NCBI GenBank assembly: GCA_029783825.1
Contig: JAREIK010000710.1
Location: 187,277 to 251,276, forward strand
Length of the DNA: 64,000 nt
Direction of reading: 5' to 3'
DNA from: Sapria himalayana
Lineage: Eukaryota; Streptophyta; Magnoliopsida; Malpighiales; Rafflesiaceae
The notes beneath the pieces were generated by a model. It was not told the DNA's origin. It worked only from the letters and a program-made list of their open reading frames with translations, and made no database searches. The translations under genes and the position numbers were made by a program. Positions within the stretch are counted from its first letter, which is position 1, and every line of letters begins with the position of its first letter. Positions 25,034 through 35,805 of this stretch are shown piece after piece.

Positions 25034-25042
25034 TCCCCCTTC
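24580..25042. repeat. Long (TC)n microsatellite in element B leader
   Basis: About 460 bp of CTCTCTCCCCC-type pyrimidine sequence contains larger internal units, such as a CTCTCTCCCCCTCTCCCC block repeated at 24730-24830 and a CCATGTCTCTCCATTTCTCT block repeated at about 24921 and 24957. It is homologous to the GA tract of element A and lies at the same distance class from the TNP2 start. Confidence 0.9.
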
Positions 25043-25164
25043 AAACATTAAATGTCAATCTTTTTTTCTTTCCTTTCTTGTGCATTATCATATTATGCTC
25101 CCTTTATCTAGTATTACAATGATATCTATTAATCTTTATCATGCTAAAAATTGCTTTATCTATT

Positions 25165-25328
25165 CATGTAGATTCTGCTAATGCATTGCCTCGATATTCA
25201 AGATATTTAATTTTCAAATATTCATTTGTAAGTAAATTTATTTAATTATTAGAATATTTTGAATTAATAGAATGTTTAAATAAAATTAATGATTGAGTAT
25301 TATTTTTTTGTAAATAAAACAAGGAAAA
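25165..25328 (+). promoter_or_regulatory. Non-coding leader exon and intron of element B TNP2
   Basis: GTAGATTCTGCTAATGCATT followed by GCCTCGATATTCAAGAT and a donor at TTTGTAAG (about 25228) is conserved in A and C. An AT-rich stretch then leads to the ATG at 25329. Confidence 0.45.
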
Positions 25329-27117
25329 ATGAGTTCAAATCATCATTGGATGTATAGATGGTTTATGAATGGAATTTTGAATACAATTTTTCTAGTGGAC
25401 TTGAAACTTTCATCAAATTTACATGTAGTCAATCGAGATGAATGGATGGATAAAAAATTAAGTATCCATGTAATCATTTCAAGTGTAAGAATATCCCTTT
25501 TCGTGATGCAAATAATATAAGATACCATTTGGCAAAATATGGCTTTGTGTCAAATTATTTTGTTTGGATTTATCATGGGAAAAGTACAATGGCTCTGAAC
25601 ATTGACAAAAATGAGGATATTGAATCATTTGCTTGTAGAGAAGATTCATCAAACACATACCATAGAATGATCACGGAAGCTATTGGTGCTAAATTCAATA
25701 TGGATTACATGGATGAACCACCTAATCCTAAATCTCAAAATTTTTATGAAATGCTTAAAGCAGATAAAGAATTGTGACCTGGATGTAAAACACATTCACA
25801 ATTATCACTCGTGGCTCAACTTATGAGCATTAACTCTGAAAATCATATGTCTAAGAAGTTATTTGAATAGGTGACAAAACTGATGAAGGAGATTATTCTA
25901 AATAATAATTTGATTACTAACAACTTTTAGAACACTAAGAAGTTACTATAAGGAATGGGTCTACCAGTGAAAAAAATTGATTGTTGGTTCAATGGATATA
26001 TGTTATATTGGGATAGTGATAGTGATTTAATTAGCTGTAAGTTTTGTGATCATCCTTGATTAAAGAAGGCATCTTGTGCTGTAGATACGTGACAAAAATT
26101 GAAAGTTACATTTAAGAAGATTTATTATTTTTCATTAATTCCTTGATTACAAAGACTATATGCATCAAATTCTACAAAACATGATATGAGGTGACTTCTG
26201 AGCATGAGATTGAAGAATGGGTAATGCGTCATCCATTAAATTCACTTGCTTGGAAGCATTTTAATTATATACATCAAGATTTTGTAGCTAGTGTCGAAAT
26301 GTGAGATTGGGTCTCTACACAGATGGATTTCAGCAATTTGGGCAATTTCGACAACTGTATTGAACATGGAAAGTGATAGTGATGCCTTATAACTTGCCTC
26401 CATAGTTGTGTACGAAGGAGAAATATATGTTTTTGTCAATATTAGTTCCAGGAACAAAAAATTCAAAAGACATGCTCGATGTTTTCTTACAGCCTCTTAT
26501 TGCAATGTTTAATCATTTCTGGGATGTTGGCATGAATACATATGATATCTCAAAAAAGCAAAATATCATTATACGGGCGGGCCTTATGTGGATGATAAGT
26601 TACTTTTCCGCATATTCAATGTTGTCTTGCTGGAGTACTATAGGATGATTCGCATGCCTGTATTGTATTACAAATTCTGATGCATTTACCATCAAATTTA
26701 GTGGTAAAAATCATGGTTTGATAACTATCATATGTTTCTACCTACATTTCATCCATTTCAAAGAAATAAAACTGAATTTCGAAAAAATAAAATTGTGATG
26801 ACAGTTGCACCAGTAGTTCATTTAGGAGATGATATTATGACAGAGATTTAGAGTTTGGGTTTGAAGAATGTAACTGAAAAGGATACTACTGGGAGTAATG
26901 AACCAATAGGCAAAATATTTGACTGGAAGAAATGTAGTATATTTTGGGACTTACCCTATTGGAAGTCCAATTTAATTCATCATAACATAGATGTAATGCA
27001 TATTGAAAAAAAATATGTTTGACAATGTTTTAAACACTATCCTTAATGTATACGAAAAAACAAAAGACACTTTAAAATCAAGAAAAGAGCTGAAAGATTA
27101 CCTATTGGTGTCCTTAA

Positions 27118-27590
27118 TTGAAACTAAATGAGATAACAAGTATATTCACTAAAGCTTGCTACACACTTGATAAGAAGGCAAGACAGATATTATGTGAATG
27201 GGTTAAAATTTTGAAATTCCTTGTTGGATATGTGTCAAATATGGGTAGATGCGTGAATATGAAGAATCTTAAGTTATTTGGAATTAAAAGTCATGACTGT
27301 CATATATTTATGCAGAGATTAATACTAATTACTTTACATGAATTACTTCCCCTAAGTCTTTGGAAGGTTCTTATAGAACTAAGTTTATTTTTCAAACAAC
27401 TAACTGCAGCCACAATCAAAATAGATGACATGGTGAGGCTGGAGAATGACATTCCACTTATTATTTGTAAGTTTGAATGGATATTCCCACTGAGTTTTTT
27501 TGACTAAATAAAGCATTTGCTGGTCCAATTGGCATATGAAGCAAGGATAGCAGGGCCAGTGCAATATAGGTGGATGTATCCTTTTGAGAG
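27118..27590 (+). pseudogene. DUF4218 portion of element B transposase
   Basis: Within the TNP2 pseudogene this stretch is nearly open. It reads KACYTLDKKARQILCEWV, then GYVSNMGRCV, MKNLKLFGIKSHDCH, and LELSLFF-like and PVQYRWMYPFER motifs, which is the DUF4218 block that follows the TNP2 core in this family. A stop TAA at 27505-27507 interrupts it. The equivalent region in C (62827-63206) is open from its first methionine to the splice site. Confidence 0.85.
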
Positions 27591-28370
27591 GTAAATACAT
27601 TTAATTTGTTGTGTTTTATTATTTCATACATAAAGTAATATTATAATTTAATATAATTGAAACCTAACATTTGTGGTTGTAGGTATCTTCATAAGTTGGA
27701 ATTGAATGTTAGAAACAAGGAAAAAGTTGAAGATTCAATTTGCAATGCATATTTAGTAGAAGAAGCATCATCATTTTGTTCTTATTATTTTGAGGATACT
27801 GTCAATAGAAAGAATAGAAATGTGCCTCAGAATGATGAAGGTCATGTGATGGTAGAAGATGATTTTATGGACAAAATATCTATCTTCAAGCACCCTGGAA
27901 GAGTATTTGGAAGAGCAATGAAAAGATGTATGACAAATTAAGAGTACAAAGTAACCAGAAGCTATGTTTTACTTATTTCTAAATAGGATGCACCATATAT
28001 TGAGTATATATACCCAAAATGGTTGCAGCTTTAATCATAGTTTAATTTTATCTTTAATAGGAATTTTTAAAAATTGATATACATTTTCTCTCTCTTTTTA
28101 TATTTTTGCAGTATTTATGTTGAGCAATTAAAATATAGGCAACCAGTAATTTCCAGCAATGATGTCAATTATATGCTAGAAACTAAATTTGCAAATTGGT
28201 TCAAAAATTATGTAAAAATTATTAAGTTTTAAATTTTTTGAATTATTTAATTTATTAGTATCTTTTATCTTATAATATCATTTTTCTAATTTATGTCATA
28301 GGCATTAGATACTTCAAATGGAGATTCAAATATTTAAATTTAGAATCTAAGTAAAGTCCTGTTTAGATAT

Positions 28371-29033
28371 GTGACAACCTATCCTGGGTATTTTGTTAAT
28401 GGATATAAATTTCACATAGATGGGCATAGTTCTTCTAAAATAATAATGAATATTGGTCTATGTATTAAAGGCTCAGGTTATAGTGTAGATGAGATTGATT
28501 ATTATGGTCAACTCAACGAAGTTTTTGAGTTGGAATATCCTGGACTCGAAAATAATAAGGTTGTATTATTTAAGTGCGATTGGTTTGATCCTACACGAAA
28601 TATGGGCACAAAGATTCATTCAAATTATAAACTAGTTGATGTTAACTATAAATGTAGATATAATCTATATTAGCTATTTATTATGTCAGTTCAAGCCGCT
28701 CAAGTATATTATTGTACATATCTACGTTTATCTCATGATCAGAGCAATTGGTGGGTGATTTGAAAAATCAAAGCTCGATCAAATTTTGAAGAACCAACAT
28801 ATCAACAAAGAAGTACAGACTTAGATATTGCACCGACATTCGATAAAGATCACATAAATAATATTGAGCCTATGCATGTAGATGAAGATTTAGAACATTT
28901 ATGTGACTTAAATGGTGGCCTAATAGTGATTGAAGATGATAAATTTTGATCTAAAGATGAGTTCGAACTTCTATCAGAATCAGAAGAAATATCAAAAGAT
29001 CTATTGGAGGATGATAGTGATGCCGATAATTAA
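28371..29033 (+). pseudogene. DUF4216 portion and acidic tail of element B transposase
   Basis: The frame from 28371 reads FVNGYKFHIDGH, YYGQLNEVFELEYPG, VVLFKCDWFDPTRNMG and a short downstream stretch reading QAAQVYYCTYLS after a stop at 28671-28673. These are the usual DUF4216 landmarks. The tail is Asp/Glu-rich with two further stops before the end at 29033. Confidence 0.85.
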
Positions 29034-29099
29034 ACAATTATAATTTTATTATAATATTAAACAATCAAAGACATTCTATATTTTGTTGAAATCTATCGG

Positions 29100-30985
29100 T
29101 GTGTTTTATTGTATAATGCATGCTTCTTCACCATATCCAGATTTCAACATCAAAATCACCATCTTCATTTCTATTACCATCACAATCATTGAGACCTCTA
29201 CTATCACTTTTATTAGAAATAAGCTCACCACCCATTATGCTTCCTGCACACACTTTTGATCCATCTCTATCTTCTACACCACTTTTTACACTGATAGTTC
29301 CCTCATTTACAAAACCAATGATATCATCAAATATTGTACCTTCCTCGGTAGTCAGTGTAGTGTTAGTAATTGAGATTGTGGTTGGGAAGTAAAAGAAATA
29401 TGTAAAAATGACTTGAAAAAAAAAATTTGATGTTGATGTCAGGGGTTTTTTATATTCTTATGATTTATTTGTTTTCAATGTTATTTATTTACTTGTACAA
29501 TTTTATTCTATCTCACAAGTGGTTGACTATAATTACAAAGTCTTTCAAGAAAATGACTGATTCTAAAGTATTCTTCTAGAAGAAAGTTTCTGAATCGAGA
29601 CAATAGCTTATTTTACAGACTTTTAGGTAAAAATTACAAAACAAAAGCATTGAAAAATAAGTATCTAATTACTTAACTATTATGTTGGTTATTATTCAAG
29701 CAATAAATAATTTTGTCCTTATTATTAATATAGATTCTTTTGTGATTTTTCTATATATAGAATCAATGCTCATGGACACCCAAATTTGACGGAAAGATAA
29801 AGTCATTATGAAAGATCAAAGCAGCTCAATGGTATTCTAATTTTGTTTGTAGATTAAAGAATATGAAAGAAAGGCTTGATTTTATATCCGAGGATGATTG
29901 ACCCGAGTGGCTTAAGTATTGGGAGGAGCCAGATGTGAAGAAAAAATCAAATATTGCTAGTAAAAATTGATGAAGTGAGGTAGCTGGACAAGATACAAGA
30001 ATCTCTCGACACACACGACGGTCAAAGTGGAGCATTGAGCACACTCGAGATTTGGTACAATTTTAAAATTTTGAACATTTATATATTTATAGGTTGTCCT
30101 AATAGTCCAATAAATCAAATCTCTGCATGGTTTTATTAAATTTTGTTAAATTTTTTGATCATTTGTTTTTTAATGACTTAAAAAATATATATTCTATGCT
30201 AGTGAATTGGGTCAAGATCACAATTTTTATGAGATTTTCAGGAAGATGCATGTGAAGAAAGTGAATGATCAGTTTGCTAACAACAAGTCTTAGATGATTG
30301 ATCTAAGAATTTGTCACATTAATAATATTTTATAATACTACATATCATTTTGAAAATTGTTTGGGATGAAAATTATTTATTTTATTTTATGTATATCTAG
30401 AATAGTATTTTTCTCTATTTTATCCCAGGAACTAATGGAGGAACGTGTGACAACTGCTCATCAACAAGTTTAGAGTTTTATGGATTTTCAACCAATTGAG
30501 TCTGATCCTATTTATTTGGAAACCATAAGAGGTCGTAAGAAGCAGCGAGTGTACGACATCGACTCAAAGGGAGTGGCTATTTGTTGTAGTAGTTCTGCTT
30601 CTAATTTATTTGTCTCATCAAGGTGGATGAGGTGGTCAAACAACAAGCAATAGAAACAAATGAACATATTGTAGTTATGGAGATCGAAATGAAAAATAAG
30701 GATAAGCATATATCTCATTTGAAGGAAGAAATATATGAAATTAAAGAACAGAAGGATGTCAGTATACTAATTTGAAAGAAGAAATGCAGAAAATGAAAGA
30801 AGAGGAGGAGCAGGTTACTTATTTGATGGAAGAAATACAAGAAATTAAAGAAATAAATGATGAGATGAAAGAAATAGAGAATGTAATACAATAGCAAATG
30901 TCCTATATGGAGTCACAGTTAGCAGCATTGATGCAACAGATAGCCTTCCGAGATCCATCTGCGAAACCTCATAGGAAAGGCTAGC
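29100..30985 (+). pseudogene. TNPA-like (Transposase_24-type) pseudogene of element B
   Basis: Several exon-like pieces follow TNP2. 29120-29390 gives a Ser/Pro-rich open stretch that may be the N-terminus. 29770-30060 reads WYSNFVCRLKNMKERLDFIS, then PEWLKYWEEPDVKKKSNIAS and HTRRSKWSIEHTRDL, the Asn/Arg-then-His-Thr-Gly-Ser-type pattern of plant Transposase_24 proteins. 30200-30290 reads LGQDHNFYEIFRKMHVKK. 30433-30985 reads MEERVTTAHQQV, then DSKGVAICC, then a broken Lys/Glu-rich coiled-coil stretch and QIAFRDP. Stops occur in every piece. The last piece is homologous to 13195-12740 of A. In En/Spm the equivalent protein binds subterminal repeats; that role is inferred here. Confidence 0.7.
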
Positions 30986-31139
30986 ACAAAATTTCTTACT
31001 AATTATGAGGATGATTTTGTATGAGAATTATTTCTGAATAGTTATTGATTTTTGTCTGTGTAGCAAAACATGATTAGATTTTTTTGTAGGTTTCATTTTT
31101 TTTATTCTAGTTTTGTTCTTTGCTTTGCCAAGTAACCTA

Positions 31140-32570
31140 ATAAAGATTCAAAGCATATATATAGAGTATATTTGTATGTATATACTCAGTTTATATATAC
31201 ATATATACAATAGTATATTCATATGTATATACTCGGTATATATGTACTTTTATACTTTAGTATATATGTATATATATAATTGGTAGTTACATATGTTTAT
31301 AGTGTAGTATATACGTACATATATACCGAGTGTATACATAAGTGGGTGTATATATTTATTTGTAGACATGTGTATATTATCATACATATACATCCATTTA
31401 CACATAAACACTCTTTTGAATATATAACTGCTCGGGCTGGTCTGGTCATCATCATGCATTGCTCACTAATGTAGGAAATAAAAGCCATGGATATTAGACT
31501 TTTTCTAAAGCTATGAGATGAAGATATTTCTAGTCCAGGCTAGCCAGGCAGATAGAGGTTGCTATTAAAAATCTTAGTAATTGTATTGAAATGCAATTAT
31601 CACATGGTACAAAGTGAACGATTGAGTAATAAGTTTGTTTGCTCTAGGTTCTACACTGATTGGTTATAATTGAACTAGGTCTTAGAATGATTATGATGAT
31701 GATGCTCCTGTAGTGTAGTGTAATTTTGGTCCAGAAGGAATATCATATCCTATTTTGGGAGAAGCAGCTCGCTGCCTCAATAAAAACTCGCTCAATCTCA
31801 AGTTCATCACTCGAGCATTATCACTTGCCTTACTATTATTATCAGCAGCGACAGCGGCAGTAGTGGCAACAGTAGTGACAGTTGTGGAAACACCAGCAGC
31901 AATGACAACTACTGCAACAGTGACATCACCAACAGTAGCGACAGTCATGGCAGTGGCGACTGTGGTAGTGGTAGCAGCGGCGGTAGAAGTAGCTGCAGTA
32001 GTGGTAGCAGTGGCGGCAGCAGTAGCGGTAGTAGCGGCCACTGCAGCGGCAACAACAGCAATTGCAACAAATGTAGTATATACATACTTATATACTCTGT
32101 ATATGCGTACGTATAATACTATAGTATTTTATGTACATATATACTGAGTATATATGTTCTCAGTATATATGTACACATAATACTTTAGTTTATATAAACA
32201 AATATATCAATAATATATGTACTAGTGAAATGCTAGTATATATGTAAAAATATATTGTAGTATTATATATTTATCAAAACATGGCTTTTTTTTATTTATT
32301 TTGATTTGATTGAGTGGTTTAAATTTTTTACAGATATGGTACCTCATTGTTCCCCAGACGAAGCTTGTATAAGTGAAGGGATTTTTCACTAGACATTATG
32401 CACCGTGACACGGATAGCTTTGTTGCGGCAGAAAGTTGGTGATCAGAGGAGTAGAGGCAGAGAACGCAACGTCAATGCATGGATAGATTATGCTTTATGC
32501 ACTATCGGTAGATACATAGGTGAATAAGATGTAATAAAATTTTGTTATTTTTTTAATAATGTAAAATATA
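31140..32570. repeat. 3' module of element B, copy 1 (direct duplication)
   Basis: The order is quasi-palindromes (31150-31345), TCTGGTCATCATCATGCATTG (31440s), ATGGATATTAGACTTTT, CAATTATCACATGGTACAAAG, a GCA/GTG trinucleotide tract (31840-32070), more palindromes (32070-32200), and GGTACCTCATTGTTCC to about 32540. Copy 2 lies 2.22-2.26 kb downstream with the same order, at perhaps 85-90% identity by eye. Confidence 0.85.
31840..32070. repeat. GCA/GTG trinucleotide tract in B module copy 1
   Basis: Triplets of the type GCA, GTA, GTG and ACA alternate for about 230 bp, giving open Ala/Val/Thr frames on both strands. It matches the tracts at 34095-34290 and, in reverse complement, at 11988-12232. 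Confidence 0.8.
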
Positions 32571-33222
32571 GTAGTAGAATTATTTATTAAATGATTTTTT
32601 TATAATTATAATTTATATTTTATAGTTCTATTTTTATTCAATTTAATATAAAAATATTAAATTATTTAATTAAATTTTTGTTGAAGCTGTATGACTATAA
32701 ACTTTAATTTGTGTTTGTTCATGTATATAATAACTATTTTTATATATATATATATGTGAATATGTTTGTGTGTCCTTGAACTTTTTGGGTAGAGTTTTAG
32801 CCTTTTATAGGTATGTAAAAGCCTTGGCTAGTCCTCCATGGTGCTGGGAACACCACCTTAACTTCTGAAGCTGTGAGATGAACCAAAAAAATTAATTCCA
32901 CGCAAACCCAGGTTTGTTCTTGACATTCTTATTTTGTGTAGATATGCATCATCGTAGTTCATATCTGTGACTGCTTATTATTAGTTATTGGTTTGTAAAT
33001 GCATTATGTTATGCTCCATGTGCAGGTGTAATAATGTTTTCTATCTGCATGGAGTACCAAAGCAAAAAGAACTAGAAATGCTGATCATGCTTGAAAGACC
33101 CATATGTGTGCTTTTTAAGTCCTATATGATTTTTTTATGTTGTCTTTGATGGTATGTGTGTTTGCATGAAAGTACAAGTGTGTGTGTCATCTAAGGCTAT
33201 GTGATTATATATACATAAATAT
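32570..33222. other. Intermodule segment of element B with a possible captured fragment
   Basis: 32570-32830 matches A at 11234-11360 and 12252-12390 in reverse complement (GGTATGTAAAAGCC at 32811). 32830-33222 has no counterpart in A or in module copy 2. It is less AT-rich and includes a TGTGCAG acceptor-like site followed by GTGTAATAATG at about 33022. It looks like plant transcript-like sequence, but I cannot identify a gene. Confidence 0.4.
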
Positions 33223-33225
33223 AAT

Positions 33226-33600
33226 CTTATATTATGTACGTACATATATAATTGGTATAAATGTACGTATATACTGAGTATATATCTACGTATATACTCA
33301 GTATATAAGCACATATATACGAAGTATATATGTGCGTATATACTGAGTATATTGCATGCATATACTCACTATATATGTTAGTATATACTGAGTATATTTG
33401 TGCGTATATACTAAGTATATACATACATATATACTATAGTATATACTCAGTATATACTCGGTATATACTAAGTATATACTATAGTATCGATGTTTGTATA
33501 TACTTAGTATATACGCACAAATATACTCAGTATATACTAACATATATACTGAGTATATGCATACAAATATATACATACGTATATATCGAGGATATACGTA
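33226..33600. repeat. Quasi-palindromic TATATACTGAGTATATA minisatellite
   Basis: Roughly 16 units of 20-25 bp are variants of TATATACTGAGTATATATG with ACGTA spacers. Each unit is nearly self-complementary around the CTGAG/CTCAG core, so the single strand could form serial hairpins. Shorter runs of the same unit occur at 11870-11980, 31190-31345, 32080-32180 and 34310-34400. Confidence 0.8.
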
Positions 33601-34760
33601 AGTGGCTGCATATATTTATTTGTAGACATGTATATATTATCATACATACGCACCAATTATACACAGACAAACTTTTGAATATATAATTGCTCAGGCCGGT
33701 CTGGTCAACATCATGCATTGCTCACTGATGTAGGTAATAAAAGACATGGATATTAGACTTTTCCTAAAGGTGTGGGATGAATTTATTTCTGGTACAGGCC
33801 AACCAGGTAAATAGAGGTTGGTCTTAAAAATCATAGTAATTGTATTGATATGCAATTATCACATGGTACAAAGCGAACGTATGAGTAAATTTTTTTTGCT
33901 CTAGGTTCTACTATGATTGGTTCTAATTGTACTAGGTCTTAGAATGATGATGATGATGATGCTCATGTAGTGTTGTGTAATTCTAGTATAGGAGGAATAT
34001 CGGGTCCTATTTTGGTAGTCGCATCTCACAGCCTCGTAGAATTCTCGCTCAATCTCAAGTTCATCAGTTGAGCATCATCGCCCACCCTACTTTTATTATT
34101 AGTAGTGGCAGCAGTGGTAGTGGTGGTAGCAGTGGCAGTGGCACCAACTGTGGCAGGGGCAGTGGTGGTAGTGGCGATGGCATTGGTGGCAGAGGCAATG
34201 GTAGCGGCGGCAACGTTAGTGGCGGTAGTAGCTGCGACGGCAGCAGCAGTGGCAGCGGGAGCGACAATGACAACAGTAGCAACAACAACAAATGTTGTCT
34301 ATATGTACGTTTATACTCAGTATATACATACTTATAATACTACAATATTTTATGTACATATATACTGAGTATATATGTACTCAGTAAATATGTGCATATA
34401 ATACCTTAGTTTATATATACAAATATATCAATAATATATGTACGAGTGAAATGCTAGTATATATGTAAAAATATATTGCAAAATTATATATTTATCAAAA
34501 CTTAACTTTTTTTTATTTATTTTGATTTGATTAAGTGATTTAAATTTTTTACAAATATGGTATTGCATCGTTCCCTAGACGAAGCTTGTATAAGTGAAAA
34601 ATTTTTTAACAAGTCATGATGTACCATGACTCGGATAGCTTTGTCACAGTAGCAAGTTGGTGATCAGAGGAGAAGAGGCAGAGAATGCAATGTCAATGCA
34701 TGGATAGATTATACTTATACACTATCAGTAGATACATTGATGAATAAGATATAACAAGAT
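33601..34760. repeat. 3' module of element B, copy 2
   Basis: The order repeats copy 1: TCTGGTCAACATCATGCATTG (33700), ATGGATATTAGACTTTT, CAATTATCACATGGTACAAAG, a trinucleotide tract (34095-34290), palindromes (34305-34400), then GGTATTGCATCGTTCC and GCATGGATAGATTATAC at about 34698. Offsets to copy 1 fall from 2259 at the left anchor to 2221 at the right one, reflecting indels. Confidence 0.85.
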
Positions 34761-35371
34761 TTTATTATTTTTTTGTTTTAATTATGTATAAAACTGTATT
34801 ATAATAAGTTATTAAATAATTTTTTTAATAATAAATTATCATTTATAGTTTATATTTGTATTCAATTTTATAAAAAAATATTAAATTATTTAATTAAAAA
34901 ATATTAACATAAATTAAATTCTGAAAATAGTTTTGAAATTAAAATAGCTAGGGACAATTTCCTAGCTAATTTAGCAAGGGAATTTTCCCTTGCTAATTTA
35001 GCAAGGGAAATCTTTATTTTAGCACGAAATTTTTTCCATCCCTAAATTTATTTTACTAGGAACTATTTCCGTCACTAATATTTAGTGATGAGCACTTTAA
35101 TTAGGGAAAGCTTCAGTCGTTAAATTTGTTTAGCAATGGAAACTCTCATTTAGCTTGGTAATATTGCTAGAGAGATTATTTTTTTTAGCTAGGAATTTTT
35201 CCGTCACAAAATTATTAGCTAGGAACACATTCCCTCACAAAATTTTAGCGATGAGCACTTTAGATTAGGAACAATTCCATCATTAATCCGTCACTATATC
35301 CAATTTGAGGACGGAAAATGCCCATTTAGCTAGGTAATTGTCCGTAGCTATATTAGAATTTTCTTGATATT
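34761..35371. repeat. 3' subterminal repeats and degenerate terminus of element B
   Basis: After an AT-rich spacer, from 34950 onward, TAGCTAGGGA, GCAAGGGAATTTTCCCTTGC and GTCACTAAT-type motifs alternate in direct and inverted orientation to 35371. The final bases are TTTTCTTGATATT in place of TTTTCTTGTAGTG. The block is homologous to 10597-11045 in reverse complement. Confidence 0.8.
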
Positions 35372-35765
35372 ATATTTCTATCTTCTATCTATCTATATGT
35401 TTATCTAACTATCTAGCAGTCCATCATTCTATTTATCTATATATATATATATATACATATATCTATCTATGTATCTGTCTAATAATCTATATATCTATCT
35501 ATCTATATGACTGTCAATTTATCGATCTATATGTCTATCTATCTAATTATATTTTTTTTCTATCTATATATTTGTCTATATATCTGTCTATCTATGTGCC
35601 TATCAATTTGCCTTTCAATCAATCTATCAATCTGTCTATAATATTTGTATCTATCAATATATCTATTTTTTGTGTCTATATATCTATCTATCTCTTTAAC
35701 TATCAATCTTTTTGTCTATCTATCTATATATATTTTTATCTATCTATATATTTATCTATATGCTG

Positions 35766-35805
<40 letters not shown>

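Larger units (their letters stand above)
25329..29033 (+). pseudogene. TNP2-type CACTA transposase pseudogene of element B
   Basis: The frame begins MSSNHHWMYRWF at 25329. After frameshifts in the first 200 bp the Transpos_assoc domain continues at 25529-25777 with YFVWIYHG at about 25556-25579 and DYMDEPPNP near 25700. The TNP2 core follows, readable with frame changes at 26240-26680: GLCTDGFQ, then the open piece KEKYMFLSILVPGTK, DVFLQPL, TYDISKKQN and SCWSTIG. A DUF4218 region (27118-27590) and a DUF4216 region (28371 to about 28760) come next. A conserved intron lies at 27591-27682 (GTAAAT...GTAG), joining PFER to YLHKLELN, and C has the same intron. More than ten stops or shifts interrupt the protein. 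Family members are plant CACTA DDE-type transposases acting on element termini in the nucleus; this copy is dead. The final stop TAA is at 29031-29033 after an acidic tail (EDDSDADN). Confidence 0.9.
21111..35371 (+). mobile_element. Element B: large decayed CACTA transposon, 5' end not found
   Basis: The order matches element A read in sense: AACTATAT minisatellite (21111-24310), promoter-like region, TC tract, leader exon, TNP2 gene (25329-29033), TNPA-like gene (29100-30985), duplicated trinucleotide/palindrome modules (31140-34760), then 3' subterminal repeats. The right end reads TTTTCTTGATATT where A has TTTTCTTGTAGTG, so the terminal CACTA has been lost by mutation, and TATC repeats follow at once. 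No 5' terminus is recognisable; the left boundary given is where the shared minisatellite begins. Both genes carry many stops and the element is inactive. Confidence 0.78.

Noticed and set aside
31250..31488. Tyr/Ile-rich frames at 31250-31488 and 33227-33718
   Set aside because: They arise from the TATATAC palindromic repeats and are open on both strands.
4184..35371. Idea that A and B are the two arms of one inverted segmental duplication
   Set aside because: The sequence next to the 3' end of A (10500-10596) and that next to the 3' end of B (35372-35480) share only generic TATC units by eye, so independent insertions fit better.
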